A DNA stretch of 64,000 nt from an uncultured Modestobacter sp. (GTDB lineage Bacteria; Actinomycetota; Actinomycetes; Mycobacteriales; Geodermatophilaceae), in assembly GCF_947486615.1 (NCBI RefSeq), contig NZ_CANKUD010000004.1, positions 372,001 through 436,000 on the forward strand, in the 5' to 3' direction. Shown piece by piece: positions 26,090 to 35,094 of this stretch. The position numbers and the translations under genes were made by a program. A model generated the notes under the pieces. The model did not search any database. It worked only from the letters and a program-made list of their open reading frames with translations, and was not told the origin of the DNA. Position 1 is the stretch's first letter. The number at the start of each line of letters is the position of its first letter.

Positions 26090-26116
26090 GGACGGTGACG
26101 CCAGGCGTCAGTGTCC
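26090..26116. promoter_or_regulatory. Palindromic operator candidate upstream of the CMD gene
   Basis: TGACGCC-A-GGCGTCA (26096-26110) is a perfect 7+1+7 palindrome, flanked symmetrically by GGAC (26090-26093) and GTCC (26113-26116). It lies in the promoter region of the CMD gene and 42 nt after the hemerythrin stop codon. Confidence 0.45.
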
Positions 26117-26157
26117 GCCGCCGGTCGGGCGGTGCGCCGCGCGACCGGGTTCGACCG

Positions 26158-26652
26158 TCACGCCCGGGACTGGACCGGGGTCGTCGCGGTGCCGCCGTGC
26201 TCGCGCTCCCAGCGGTCCACGGCGTCCCAGTCGTCGCCGTCCAGGGTGGCGATCGCGGCCGGGAACAAGCCGAAGTCCTCCTTGAACATGTGCTGGTCCA
26301 GGTGCCGCAGCAACTCCAGCACCCCCGCCCGCCACGCCGGGAGGTCCGCCTCCGCCGCGGGGTCGGTCAGGTCGTCGACGGTGTCGTAGAGGTCGGCGTG
26401 CTCGCCCTCGAGGACGTCGACGTGCTCGGCCAGCTCCTCCTCCCCGCGCAGCATCGGGAACAGCGCGCGGTCCTCCTTCGCGGTGTGCGGCCCGAGCACC
26501 ACCAGCACCTCGGAGAAGAGGCTGCGCGCCGTCGCGTCGTCCTGCCGGGCCAGCGCGTGCTGGATCCGGCCGGACAGCTCACGGAGCTGGTCGTGCTCGG
26601 CCATCAGCCGGGCGACGGGGGTCAGGGTCCGGCAGCCGCAGTGGTCGCACAT
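26158..26652 (-). CDS. Hemerythrin HHE-domain protein
   Basis: A protein of 164 residues with the diiron HHE pattern: AEHDQLRELS, HTAKEDRALFP, GEHADLY and HLDQHMFKEDFGLFP. It begins MCDHCGC, a CxxCxC cluster that could bind a metal. Such proteins bind O2 or NO or store iron; the location next to the nitrogen-oxide island fits a role in NO or oxygen handling, by inference only. Confidence 0.88.
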   Translation of the reverse strand: MCDHCGCRTLTPVARLMAEHDQLRELSGRIQHALARQDDATARSLFSEVLVVLGPHTAKEDRALFPMLRGEEELAEHVDVLEGEHADLYDTVDDLTDPAAEADLPAWRAGVLELLRHLDQHMFKEDFGLFPAAIATLDGDDWDAVDRWEREHGGTATTPVQSRA

Positions 26653-26811
26653 GGTCGGTCTCCTCTCGCCGGGGCGGGCGCTCCGTCACCGGCTCCTCCC
26701 ATGAACCACCTCCCCGGCTCGCGCATCCAGAGGCGAACGTCCTCCGGTGCCCGGCCGAGGACCGGCTCCGCGGCTGTCAGCAGTCCCAGGGCCTGAGCCC
26801 GCGCCCGAGCA

Positions 26812-27507
26812 TCACCAGCCGACGGCGCCGTGCCGGTCGGTGAAGGTGCCGGTCGGGCCGTCGGCGCCGATGGTGGCCATCACGACGATCGCGTCGGTGC
26901 CCTCGGTGACGGTCTGCGGGCCGGAGTGGCCGTTGAAGTCGGTCGCCGTGTAGCCCGGGTCGACCACGTTGATCCGCACGTCCGGGACGAACTGGGCGTA
27001 GACCGACGTCAGCATGTTCACCGCCGCCTTGCTGGCCGAGTAGCCGACCGTGGGCAGCGTCGACTCGATCCGCGAGGAGTCCCCGCGCACGGTGAACGAG
27101 CCCAGCCCGCTGGTCACGTTCACGATCACCGGCGCCGCCGACTCGCGCAGCAGCGGCAGGAAGGCGTGCGTCGTCCGGACGATGCCCACGGTGTTGGTGT
27201 CCAGCACCGCCAGCACGCCCGGCCCGTCGAACTCCTCGATCGCGGCGAACGGTCCGGAGATCCCGGCGTTGTTGACCAGCACGTCCAGCCCGCCGAACCG
27301 CTCGCGCACCGCCTTCGCCGCCATGGCCACCGACTCGTCGGAGGTCACGTCGATCTCCACCCACTCCACGCCGAGTTCCTCGGCCGCGCGCTGCCCGCGG
27401 CCGGCGTCGCGTGCCCCGATGACCACCCGGTGCCCGTGCTCCTTCAGCCGCCGGGCCGTCTCGAAGCCCAGGCTCTTGTTGCCACCAGTGATCAATGTCG
27501 TCGTCAT
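26812..27507 (-). CDS. Short-chain dehydrogenase/reductase (SDR)
   Basis: A classical SDR of 231 residues: cofactor motif TGGNKSLG (residues 8-15), NNAG, and the active-site YSASK with an upstream Ser. Arg in GARDAGRG after beta-2 suggests NADP(H). Substrate unknown. It is divergent from an MmyB-type regulator 101 bp away. CAGGGT lies seven bases before the ATG, so the transcript may be leaderless. A C-terminal remnant of a relative lies at 11069-11173. Confidence 0.9.
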   Translation of the reverse strand: MTTTLITGGNKSLGFETARRLKEHGHRVVIGARDAGRGQRAAEELGVEWVEIDVTSDESVAMAAKAVRERFGGLDVLVNNAGISGPFAAIEEFDGPGVLAVLDTNTVGIVRTTHAFLPLLRESAAPVIVNVTSGLGSFTVRGDSSRIESTLPTVGYSASKAAVNMLTSVYAQFVPDVRINVVDPGYTATDFNGHSGPQTVTEGTDAIVVMATIGADGPTGTFTDRHGAVGW

Positions 27508-27608
27508 GGCACCGACCCTGCGCCCGTCCGGGCGACGTCGGCTGGTGCTCGTCGACCGTATGACCGGCAGTACCACCCATCCCGGCCGCGGTGGACGACG
27601 ATGAGCCC

Positions 27609-28451
27609 ATGACCGATCGAGGCGACTTCGCGGCGCTGCTGCGCGCATGGCGGGAACGCCTCCAGCCGGCCGCGGTCGGCTTCCCCACCGGGCAGCGCCG
27701 CACCAAGGGGCTGCGCCGCGAGGAGGTCGCCCTGCTCGCCGGCGTCTCGGTCGACTACCTGGTGCGGCTGGAGCAGGGGCGCGCCGACCACCCCTCGGCG
27801 CAGGTCGTCGCCTCCCTCGCCCGGGTGCTGCAGCTGTCCGACTTCGAGCGCGACCAGCTGCACCTCGCCGCCGGCCTGCCCGCGCCCCTGCCGCACGCCG
27901 TCCCGACGCACGTCCCGGCCAGCGTGCAGCGGCTGCTGGCCCGCCTCCCGGACGTCGCGGTCGGCGTCTGGACGGCGCACTGGACCCTGCTCACCGCCAA
28001 TGCGACCTGGCGTGCGCTGCTGGGTGACATGCCGGCCGGCCTGAACCTGGTCGCCGCGGAGTTCGCCGGCCGCGCCCCGCAGGTCGTGTGGAGCGACGGT
28101 GACCTGGAACGACACCAGCGGGCGCTGGTCTCCGACCTGCGCAGCGCCCAGATCCGCTACCCGGACGACCCGTCGGTGCGGGCGCTGCTCGCCGATCTGC
28201 AGACCAACGCCCGGTTCGCACAGTTGTGGGCCGAGGGCACCGTGGCCGAGCACCGGTTCCAGGCGAAGACCTTCGTGCACCCGCAGGTCGGTCAGGTGAC
28301 GCTGGACTGCGACGTGTTCACCGTGATCGGCACCGACCTGCGCATCGTCACCTACACCGCGGAGCCGGGCAGCGAGGACGCGTCCCGGTTCGACCTGATC
28401 CGCACCCTCGGCACGGTCGAGGTGGCGTCCACCGGGCCGGCCGGGGACTGA
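27609..28451 (+). CDS. MmyB-type helix-turn-helix transcriptional regulator
   Basis: A protein of 280 residues with an N-terminal XRE helix-turn-helix (GLRREEVALLAGVSVDYLVRLEQG in two adjoining parts) and a C-terminal MmyB-like ligand-binding domain (LLTANATWRALLG, IVTYTAEPGSEDASR). It is divergent from and probably regulates the SDR gene; many such pairs control redox enzymes. The ATG at 27609 is preferred over 27591. Confidence 0.87.
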   Translation: MTDRGDFAALLRAWRERLQPAAVGFPTGQRRTKGLRREEVALLAGVSVDYLVRLEQGRADHPSAQVVASLARVLQLSDFERDQLHLAAGLPAPLPHAVPTHVPASVQRLLARLPDVAVGVWTAHWTLLTANATWRALLGDMPAGLNLVAAEFAGRAPQVVWSDGDLERHQRALVSDLRSAQIRYPDDPSVRALLADLQTNARFAQLWAEGTVAEHRFQAKTFVHPQVGQVTLDCDVFTVIGTDLRIVTYTAEPGSEDASRFDLIRTLGTVEVASTGPAGD

Positions 28452-28469
28452 GCGCGGTCGGAGCGGGCG

Positions 28470-30176
28470 TCAGCTGCTGGCGGGGTCTGCCGGCACGGTC
28501 GGCGGCACGGTCCTCGGACCGGCTTCGTCCGGTCGCGGCCGGTCCTGCCGGTGCAGGCGGATGGCGACCAGGGCGACGTCATCCTCGGGCGTGGTGTCCA
28601 CCAGCCGGTCGATGAGCTGGTCGCACAGCTCGGCCAGCGGCCGGTCCGCGAACTCCGCGGCGGCGGCGCGCAGCCGGCCCATGCCGTCGTCGAGGTCGGC
28701 GTCCCGGCGTTCGATGAGCCCGTCGGTGTAGAGCAGCACGGTGGTGTCGCGGTCGAGGCTGACGACCGAGTCGTCGCGCCGCGCGGTCGGGTCGACGCCC
28801 AGCATCAGGTCACCCCGCCAGCTCGCCAGCTCGGCGATCGTGCCGTCGGGGTGGATGACCAGCGGTGGCGGGTGGCCGGCGTTGGCCCAGCGCATCCGGG
28901 TGACGCCGCGCTCCAGGTCGGCCGGGCTCTGCTCGAACCGGGCGAGCGCCGCGGTGGCGTAGGTGTGCAGCTGCAGCTGGGTCATCGCGGCGTCCAGCTG
29001 GCCCAGCAGCTGCGCCGGGCTCGCGTTCCCGCTGACGGCGATGCCCCGCAGCATGCTGCGCAGCTGCCCCATGGACGCCGCGGCGATCGTGTCGTGGCCG
29101 ACGACGTCCCCGATGACCAGGACGGTGGCGCCGTCGGGCTGCAGGAACGCGTCGTACCAGTCCCCGCCCACCCGGGCGGCCTCGGCGGCCGGCAGGTACC
29201 GGACGACGACCTCGGCGTGGTCGGGCTCCGGGGGTGCGGTGAGCATGCTGCGCTGCAGCTCCTCGGCCAGCCGTCGCTGCTGCTCGTACAACCGGGCGTT
29301 GTCCAGCGCCAGCCCGGCGCGCTCGGCGACCTCGGTCGCGGTGGCGACGTCGGCGGGGTCCACCGGCCGGTGCCGGTCGTGGCCCAGGGTCAGGGCGCCC
29401 AGCACCCGGTCCCGGCCGGGGATCGGCAGCACGGTCATCGCGCCGGGGGCGAGCACCTGCAGCATCTCGCGGGCGGCGCCGGTGGCCACCGTGCCCAGCA
29501 CCGGGCCGGTCAGCTCCGCGCCGGTGACGTGGACCGGGGTGCCGGTGGTCAGCGCGCGGAGCACCGGCGCGGTCGTGGGGGACGATTCCTGGGCGGCGCT
29601 GCCGTAGCGGCGCACCAGCGGCGTCCGCGCCGGGTCGGTGTGCCAGCCGCTGGCGTCCCGCAGCCCGCCGTCCTCGCCGAGCAGCGTGACCGTCGCCCAG
29701 CTGGCCAGCCCGGGCACCAGCACCCGGGGGATGCGCCCGACGGCGGTCGGCGCGTTCAGCGTGCCGACCAGCTCGTGGCTGACCCGGGCCAGCAGGGCCA
29801 GCCGCTCGCTGGCGCTGCGCCGCGCGGTGACCTCGGTGACGTACAGCCACAGGCCCTGGGGGGTCGGTACGGCCTGCACCTCGAACCACTGGTTCAGCGG
29901 CTCGGGGTAGAAGGCCTCCACGCTCTGCGGCTCGCGGGTGTCGACCGCCCGCCGGAAGGCGCGGCCGAACTCGTTGTCCACGTTGGCCGGGAACGCCGCC
30001 CAGTAGGAACGGCCGAGCAGGTCGTCGCGGGAGTACCCGACCATCCGTTCCGCCGCGGCGTTGACGAACCGGACGGTCCACTCGGGGTCGAGCTCGATCA
30101 GCCCGATGGGCATGGTCTCCAGCGTCTGGGCGTCGTCGTCCTCGACCTCGCCGCCTGTGCGCCACCAGCGCGCCAT
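28470..30176 (-). CDS. PAS-GAF-PP2C (SpoIIE-type) serine phosphatase
   Basis: A protein of 568 residues: PAS domain (about 15-125, with FVNAAAERMVGYSRDDLLGR), GAF domain (about 135-300) and a SpoIIE/PP2C phosphatase (about 320-540). Metal-binding Asp residues are in VGGDWYDAF, VIGDVVGHD and TPEDDVALVAI. Such enzymes dephosphorylate anti-sigma-factor antagonists in partner-switching systems. The last 170 residues are very close to the phosphatase at 44419-46536, including the tail RLHRQDRPRP. Divergent from an ArsR regulator. Confidence 0.9.
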   Translation of the reverse strand: MARWWRTGGEVEDDDAQTLETMPIGLIELDPEWTVRFVNAAAERMVGYSRDDLLGRSYWAAFPANVDNEFGRAFRRAVDTREPQSVEAFYPEPLNQWFEVQAVPTPQGLWLYVTEVTARRSASERLALLARVSHELVGTLNAPTAVGRIPRVLVPGLASWATVTLLGEDGGLRDASGWHTDPARTPLVRRYGSAAQESSPTTAPVLRALTTGTPVHVTGAELTGPVLGTVATGAAREMLQVLAPGAMTVLPIPGRDRVLGALTLGHDRHRPVDPADVATATEVAERAGLALDNARLYEQQRRLAEELQRSMLTAPPEPDHAEVVVRYLPAAEAARVGGDWYDAFLQPDGATVLVIGDVVGHDTIAAASMGQLRSMLRGIAVSGNASPAQLLGQLDAAMTQLQLHTYATAALARFEQSPADLERGVTRMRWANAGHPPPLVIHPDGTIAELASWRGDLMLGVDPTARRDDSVVSLDRDTTVLLYTDGLIERRDADLDDGMGRLRAAAAEFADRPLAELCDQLIDRLVDTTPEDDVALVAIRLHRQDRPRPDEAGPRTVPPTVPADPASS

Positions 30177-30209
30177 CGCACCTCGTCACCCGATCGCGTC
30201 GTGTTGCGT

Positions 30210-30229
30210 ACTTGATGAACTTATCAAGT
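30210..30229. promoter_or_regulatory. 20-bp palindromic operator for the ArsR-type regulator
   Basis: ACTTGAT-GAACTT-ATCAAGT is a perfect inverted repeat with 7-bp arms in an unusually AT-rich spot. It lies between the divergent phosphatase and ArsR genes, 34 nt before the ArsR ATG, over the -35 region of a promoter whose -10 element TACGAT (30251-30256) ends six bases before that ATG. Confidence 0.7.
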
Positions 30230-30262
30230 CGTTCTCTTCGTGTTCGCTCGTACGATGACGGC

Positions 30263-30658
30263 ATGCCGTTCACTCCCGGTCGACCACTGGCCGAGGCCAA
30301 GGCGGACCTCTTCAAGGCACTCGCTCACCCCGCCCGGATCCGGGTGCTCGAGCTGCTGGCAGAGGGGGAGCAGACGGTGGGCGCGCTGGCCGAGGCCACC
30401 GGTCTGGAGCTGTCCCACCTCTCGCAGCAGGTCAGCGTGCTGCGCAGGGCCGGCATCGTGGACAGCCGGCGAGTGGGCAACAACGTGTTCTGCACGCTGT
30501 GCGACCCGCAGACCGCGGAGCTCCTCGGGGTCGCCCGCCGGATGCTGACGGTCCACCTCCGGCAGGGGCAGGCGCTGCTCCAGGCGCTGGACGGCGCGGA
30601 CGACGCGGTGGCACTGGCCGACTCCGGTCGGGGGACGTCGCCCGCGGCGCAGGTCTGA
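30263..30658 (+). CDS. ArsR/SmtB-family transcriptional regulator
   Basis: A winged-helix protein of 131 residues ([35 protein letters not shown]). CTLCDP holds two Cys that might sense a metal or redox signal, but the classic ArsR ELCVC motif is missing. The transcript appears leaderless (TACGAT six bases before the ATG). A palindrome in its promoter suggests autoregulation; the neighbouring PP2C gene is the other possible target. Confidence 0.88.
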   Translation: MPFTPGRPLAEAKADLFKALAHPARIRVLELLAEGEQTVGALAEATGLELSHLSQQVSVLRRAGIVDSRRVGNNVFCTLCDPQTAELLGVARRMLTVHLRQGQALLQALDGADDAVALADSGRGTSPAAQV

Positions 30659-30907
30659 CCGGCCTCGCCGGTGCACGGGACTCCGGGGATGGTGCGCATC
30701 GACCGCTCTGGCCGACTGCTGCCTTCCCAGTCGCCCGCTTCGACTGACTGGTGCAGCCCGCTGTCCGATGCGGGCAGCCGGTCACCGGAGGCGGGACGGG
30801 GGCGGCGCCTGGGCCGGGCTGCGCGGCGACACGCCGTGCCGACGGCGACGGCGGCCGATACGCCTGGAGTTCACCGGCTGGGCATGGTGCTGAGGGGGCC
30901 GGCGGCC

Positions 30908-30913
30908 TAACGT
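30908..30913 (+). promoter_or_regulatory. Probable -10 element of the transglycosylase transcript
   Basis: TAACGT, the best -10 hexamer in the 409-nt gap 30659-31067. It would give a leader of about 150 nt containing the small frame at 30994-31071. No clear -35 element; the earlier part of the gap (30659-30900) shows nothing recognisable. Confidence 0.35.
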
Positions 30914-30993
30914 TCCCCTCGTCCGCGGTCATCGGCGCCCTCGGGTCCCGAGCGGCGCGGGCGTGGACAGCTCGACGGCCACAGGGGGAACTG

Positions 30994-31071
30994 GTGCCTG
31001 ACCCAGCGTTGCGGCGACAGCCACGCACGCGAGAGAGCCGGCGGACAGCGTGCCGGGGAGCCGGGGCATGA
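30994..31071 (+). CDS. Possible 25-codon leader ORF before the transglycosylase
   Basis: The GTG at 30994 follows AGGGGGA with a four-base gap. The frame encodes [17 protein letters not shown] and a short tail rich in arginine. Its TGA overlaps the ATG of the next gene as ATGA. It could couple translation or act as a regulatory leader peptide. No homologue recognised; it may not be expressed. Confidence 0.35.
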   Translation: MPDPALRRQPRTRESRRTACRGAGA

Positions 31072-32843
31072 GCCCGCGGCACCGTCGTCCCTTCCCGAGC
31101 GGCCGCGGGATCGCCGTGACCGCCGGCGTCACCACCGCGCTGGTCGCCTTCCTGCCCGCCGCCGCTGCCGCCCCCGGCATGCACCCCGACTGGGAGCCCG
31201 TGGTGGCCGGCGCCGAGGTCGACGAGTCCCAGGGCTCGATGTCCCGGTTGTCCGGCGGATCCACCCGGGTCGCCGGCCCCGCCGACCCGGACCTGGACAC
31301 CATGAGCTCGACCCCGAACGGTGACGACGACGGGTACGGGAGCACCGACCTCGATCAGGACCCGTCGGCCTTCGACCGGTCGGGCTCGCGATCGGGCGCG
31401 AGCTCCCCGCTCGCGTCCAGCGGCATCCCGTCCACGGCGATGGAGGCCTACACCGCCGCCGCCGAGGCGAACGCCGACTGCGGCATCTCCTGGACGCTGA
31501 TCGCCGCCATCGGCCGGGTCGAGTCCAACCACGGCCGCTTCGCCGGCGCCACCCTGCACACCGACGGGCTGTCGAGCCCGCCGATCATCGGCATCGCGCT
31601 GACCGGCAGCGGTGACACCGCCCGGATCACCGACTCCGACGGTGGTCGCCTCGACGGCGACACCGTGCACGACCGCGCCGTGGGCCCGATGCAGTTCATC
31701 CCGACCACCTGGGCGATCTACGCCGCCGACGGGAACGGCGACGGACGCCGCGACCCGTTCAACATCCACGACGCCGCCGCGGCCGCCGGGGAGTACCTGT
31801 GCGCCGCCGGGAAGGACCTGTCGACGCCGGCCGGGCAGGCCCGCGCCGTCTTCGCCTACAACCACTCCGACAGCTATGTCGCGTCGGTGCTCTCGCTGGC
31901 CGCCACCTACGCCGGGACGACGCCGCCGCGGGTGCCGACCCCGGCGGGACCGGCGCCCGCTCTGCCGCCGGTCGACCCGTCCCGGCCGCCGGCACTGCCC
32001 AGGCCGCCCGTGTCCGCGGCCGAGCGGCCACTGGTGCCGGCACCGCAGGCACCGGCCCCCGTCCCGCAGCGGCCGGACGTCGAGCAGCCTGCGCCGGAGA
32101 AGCCGGCCGCCGAGCAGCCCGCGCCGGAGAAGCCTGCGCCGGAGAAGCCGGCCCCCGAGCAGCCCGCGCCGGAGAAGCCTGCGCCGGAGAAGCCGGCCCC
32201 CGAGCAGCCGGTGCCGGAGCAGCCGGTGCCGGAGCAGCCGGTGCCGGAGCAGCCCGTCCCCGAGCAGCCTGCCCCGGAGCAGCCGGTCGAGGAACCGGCT
32301 CCCGCGCCGACCCCGTGCGAGACCGCGGACCAGTCGGCGGCGGCGCTCACCGTCGACGTGGTCAACGGCACCGGTTCGGCGGAGGCCGGCGCCGAGGTGG
32401 TCGCCCGGCTGACGGACGGCGGCCTGACGATCGGCGAGGCACGCGACTCCGCGGACGGGCCCGCCTCCGGCATTGCGTACCCGGAGAGCGCAGCCGCCGA
32501 CGCCCGGTCGCTGGCCGAGGCGCTGGGCATGGCCGACCTGCTGCGGGTCGAGCCGGTCGGGCGGATCACCGTCGTGCTGGGCAGCGCCGACTCCGCCGCG
32601 CTGGTCGAGGCCGTCCGGGCGTTCACCGGCCTGCCGTGCCCGACCGCCGAGCCGGCCGCTGAGGGCGAGGCGGCGACCACCGAGGAGACCGCAGCCACCG
32701 AGACAGAGACCGCCGAGGCAGCCACCACGGAGGCAGCGACCGCCGAGGCAGCGACCACGGGGGCAGCGACCACCGAGTCGGCGACCACCGAGCCGTCGAC
32801 CGCACCGGCCACGGACGCCGAGCCGGCCGGCGCGAACGGCTGA
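31068..32843 (+). CDS. Secreted lytic transglycosylase with proline-rich linker and LytR_C-like domain
   Basis: A protein of 591 residues. An N-terminal signal peptide ending AAAAAPG is followed by an SLT domain (about 120-290) with catalytic Glu152 in [10 protein letters not shown] and the conserved [13 protein letters not shown]. Then comes a long Pro-Glu-rich linker of repeated [10 protein letters not shown] and VPEQP units (about 335-410), a LytR C-terminal-like domain ([10 protein letters not shown] onward, about 425-510) and a Thr/Ala/Glu-rich tail with TTEAAT repeats. It probably cleaves peptidoglycan outside the cell; the linker would span the wall. Confidence 0.85.
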   Translation: MSPRHRRPFPSGRGIAVTAGVTTALVAFLPAAAAAPGMHPDWEPVVAGAEVDESQGSMSRLSGGSTRVAGPADPDLDTMSSTPNGDDDGYGSTDLDQDPSAFDRSGSRSGASSPLASSGIPSTAMEAYTAAAEANADCGISWTLIAAIGRVESNHGRFAGATLHTDGLSSPPIIGIALTGSGDTARITDSDGGRLDGDTVHDRAVGPMQFIPTTWAIYAADGNGDGRRDPFNIHDAAAAAGEYLCAAGKDLSTPAGQARAVFAYNHSDSYVASVLSLAATYAGTTPPRVPTPAGPAPALPPVDPSRPPALPRPPVSAAERPLVPAPQAPAPVPQRPDVEQPAPEKPAAEQPAPEKPAPEKPAPEQPAPEKPAPEKPAPEQPVPEQPVPEQPVPEQPVPEQPAPEQPVEEPAPAPTPCETADQSAAALTVDVVNGTGSAEAGAEVVARLTDGGLTIGEARDSADGPASGIAYPESAAADARSLAEALGMADLLRVEPVGRITVVLGSADSAALVEAVRAFTGLPCPTAEPAAEGEAATTEETAATETETAEAATTEAATAEAATTGAATTESATTEPSTAPATDAEPAGANG

Positions 32844-33448
32844 CCGGCATCGGGCCGGCGACGGCGGGGGAGAGCCGGGCGTTCTTCGGTACTCGCGCCG
32901 CCTCGTGGGAGGAGAGGTTCCCCGACGACGGGCCGCGGTTCGAGCGGGCGGTCGGTGAGCTGGGCGTGCGGCCGGGCGACGTCGTCCTGGACGCCGCCTG
33001 CGGCACCGGCCGCGCGCTGCCGGTGCTGCGGGCCGCCACCGGACCTGCGGGCGCCGTGGTGGGCCTGGACCTGACCCCGGAGATGCTCGCCGAGACGCAG
33101 CGCAGGGGCCGCGACCGGCTCGCCGCGCTGGTGCAGGCGGACGTGACCGAGCTGCCGTTCGAGCCCGCGACGTTCGACGTCGTCTTCGCCTCCGGGCTGG
33201 TCTCGCACCTGCCCGACCCGGCCGCGGGCCTGCGGGAGCTGGCGCGGGTCGCGACCCCCGGGGCGCGGCTCGGGCTGTTCCACCCGGTCGGCCGGGCGGC
33301 GCTGGCGCGGCGGCACGGCCGCGAGCTGACCCCGGACGACGTCCGGGCCGAGCCCCGGATCCGGGCGCTGCTGGCCGACGCCGGCTGGACGTGCAGCGAC
33401 GTCGACGACGCCGAGGACCGCTGGCTGGTGCGCGCCGTCCGAACCTGA
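32840..33448 (+). CDS. Class I SAM-dependent methyltransferase, start uncertain
   Basis: The SAM motif I is [31 protein letters not shown] and [16 protein letters not shown] follow. Family-like sequence ([18 protein letters not shown]) continues upstream of the first GTG (32966) to about 32880, but no ATG, GTG or TTG is present there. A CTG at 32840 overlaps the transglycosylase stop codon as CTGA and would allow coupled initiation; it is used here with caution, giving 202 residues. Substrate unknown. Confidence 0.7.
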   Translation: MTGIGPATAGESRAFFGTRAASWEERFPDDGPRFERAVGELGVRPGDVVLDAACGTGRALPVLRAATGPAGAVVGLDLTPEMLAETQRRGRDRLAALVQADVTELPFEPATFDVVFASGLVSHLPDPAAGLRELARVATPGARLGLFHPVGRAALARRHGRELTPDDVRAEPRIRALLADAGWTCSDVDDAEDRWLVRAVRT

Positions 33449-33541
33449 CGAAGGGTGAGACTCCACCCGGACCTGCCCGGCTGGGCGGCCGCTGCGTGTC
33501 ACCCTGTCCGGCGTGCGCCCCCCGATCGACCCCCGGCTGAC

Positions 33542-34240
33542 GTGACCGGCGCCCTGCTGGCTGCGCTGGTCGCCGGGCTGGGCGGTGCCGTCGCCGGCCG
33601 CGTCGTCGACTCGCTGGCGCTGGTCGCCCCGCGGCGGCCGGCCCCCGAGGGCGGCGGAGTCGCGGTGCGCCTCGACTGGCGGGCACGGGCCGCCGGGGCT
33701 CCGTGGCCGGAGGTGGCCGGGGCGCTGTGCGCGGCGGCGGTCACCCTCCGGTTCGGCGCGAGCGTGCAGCTGGTCGCCTGGCTGTGGTTCGTCGCGGTCG
33801 GCCTGCTGCTGGCCGTCGTCGACCTGCGCGAGCAGCTGCTGCCCAACCGGGTGCTGCTGCCGGGCGTGGCCGGTGGGGTGGCGCTGCTGGCGCTGGCTGC
33901 CGCCGTCGACGGCGACTGGCCGGCGTGGGGGCATGCCCTGCTGGCCGGGGCAGCCGCCTTCGCGGTGCTGCTGGTCATGGCGCTGATCAGCCCGAGCGGC
34001 CTGGGCATGGGCGACGTCAAGCTGGCCGCGTTCCTCGGCCTCTTCCTGGGCTGGCTGGGGTGGCCCGTCGTCCTGGCCGGGTTCTTCCTCGGCTTCCTGC
34101 TGCAGGCGCTGGTCGGGCTGGGCCTCCTCGCCGCCCGGCGGGTGGGGCGCAGCACCGGGCTGCCGTTCGGGCCCGCGCTGCTCGCCGGCGCACTGTTCGC
34201 CGCGCTGCTCGCGGGGGAGTGGGCGCTGCCGTTGTCCTGA
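33542..34240 (+). CDS. tadV: Prepilin peptidase (A24 family, TadV/CpaA-like)
   Basis: An integral membrane aspartyl protease (232 residues, about six membrane segments) that cleaves Flp prepilin. The two catalytic aspartates are in [12 protein letters not shown] and GLGMGDVKL. The N-terminal cytoplasmic methylase-type loop of PilD is absent. GTG start at 33542. A strong terminator follows, so it is transcribed apart from the pilin operon. Confidence 0.87.
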   Translation: MTGALLAALVAGLGGAVAGRVVDSLALVAPRRPAPEGGGVAVRLDWRARAAGAPWPEVAGALCAAAVTLRFGASVQLVAWLWFVAVGLLLAVVDLREQLLPNRVLLPGVAGGVALLALAAAVDGDWPAWGHALLAGAAAFAVLLVMALISPSGLGMGDVKLAAFLGLFLGWLGWPVVLAGFFLGFLLQALVGLGLLAARRVGRSTGLPFGPALLAGALFAALLAGEWALPLS

Positions 34241-34248
34241 CCAGCGGA

Positions 34249-34280
34249 GGCGGGCGTCACCCGGGCGGGTGACGCCCGCC
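34249..34280 (+). terminator. Terminator after the prepilin peptidase gene
   Basis: A perfect 14-bp stem (GGCGGGCGTCACCC with GGGTGACGCCCGCC) around a GGGC loop, nine bases after the stop codon. The flanks CCAGC and GCTGG can pair too. Confidence 0.8.
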
Positions 34281-34386
34281 CTGCTGGCCTGGTCAGCCGG
34301 TCGTGCCCGGCCGATCAACGGGGGGAAGACCGCGACCCGGGTCAGCCGACCCGACCAGCCGACGGTCGGTCCCCCAGGAGATCACG

Positions 34387-34608
34387 TTGGTCAGCCTGTT
34401 CCAGACGCTGCACACCCTGTCCTTCGTCACCGCCGACCGGCTGCGGAGCGTCAAGGAGGAGAAGGGTGCCTCCGCCGTCGAGTACGCGATCCTCGTCGGC
34501 GCCATCGCGCTGGCCGTCGTCATCGCCGTCGCCTTCTTCAGCGACAACCTCAGCGACCTCTTCAAGAGCATCACCCTCAACCCGACCGCGCCCGCCAAGG
34601 CGAGCTGA
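34387..34608 (+). CDS. flp: Flp-type pilin
   Basis: A protein of 73 residues. The class III processing site lies in EKGASAVEYAILVGAI: cleavage after Gly leaves mature ASAVEY with Glu at +5, followed by one hydrophobic helix. It is the structural subunit of the Tad pilus. The start is a TTG at 34387, six bases after AGGAG; no ATG or GTG fits as well. First gene of the tad operon. Confidence 0.88.
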   Translation: MVSLFQTLHTLSFVTADRLRSVKEEKGASAVEYAILVGAIALAVVIAVAFFSDNLSDLFKSITLNPTAPAKAS

Positions 34609-34680
34609 CCGGAGCCACCGTGGGCGGCGACGCCGTCCCTCGTCGCTGACCTTCTCCGCCCCCAGGACAGGAGCACCTCC

Positions 34681-35094
34681 GTGCCCGGACGCCCCGCCCG
34701 GCTCCGTCGCCGTCCCGTTCGCCGGCTCCTCGGCGAGCGGGGCGCTGCGGCGGTCGAGTTCGCGCTGGTCGTGCCGGTCCTGCTGCTCCTGCTCCTGGGG
34801 ATCATGGAGGTCAGTGCCGCCTTCAACACCCAGGCGACGCTGTCGGCGGCGGCCCGGGAGGGCGCCCGCTCGATGGTCTCCTCCGGCACCGTGGCCTCGG
34901 CGCGGTCGGCCGTGCAGACCGCGGCCGGCTCGCTGTCGCTGACCTCGGTGAGCATCACCCCGGCCAGCTGCGTGGGCGCCGCGGCCGGCACCACGGTCAC
35001 GGTGACCGTCACCGCCCGCCGCACGTTCGTCGCCGGCGTCCTCGGGTCGGCCGGGGTCACGCTCACCGGGACGGCGGCCATGCGATGCGGCTGA
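34681..35094 (+). CDS. tadE: TadE-like pilus assembly protein
   Basis: A 137-residue minor pseudopilin: short basic N-terminus, then ERGAAAVEFALVVPVLLLLLLG, a TadE-type helix with the prepilin-like G/E signature, and a small extracellular domain with repeated Thr-Val strands. GTG start. It overlaps the next gene by 10 nt. Confidence 0.85.
   Translation: MPGRPARLRRRPVRRLLGERGAAAVEFALVVPVLLLLLLGIMEVSAAFNTQATLSAAAREGARSMVSSGTVASARSAVQTAAGSLSLTSVSITPASCVGAAAGTTVTVTVTARRTFVAGVLGSAGVTLTGTAAMRCG

Noticed and set aside
30914-31067. Possible c-di-AMP (ydaO) riboswitch before the transglycosylase gene
   Set aside because: The gene class, the long leader and an AGGGGGAAC stretch recall ydaO leaders of cell-wall hydrolase genes, but the second conserved GGGGUGAAUC-like element and the CAGCUAAC end are not found in the right order. 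The G-run also serves as a ribosome site for the leader ORF.
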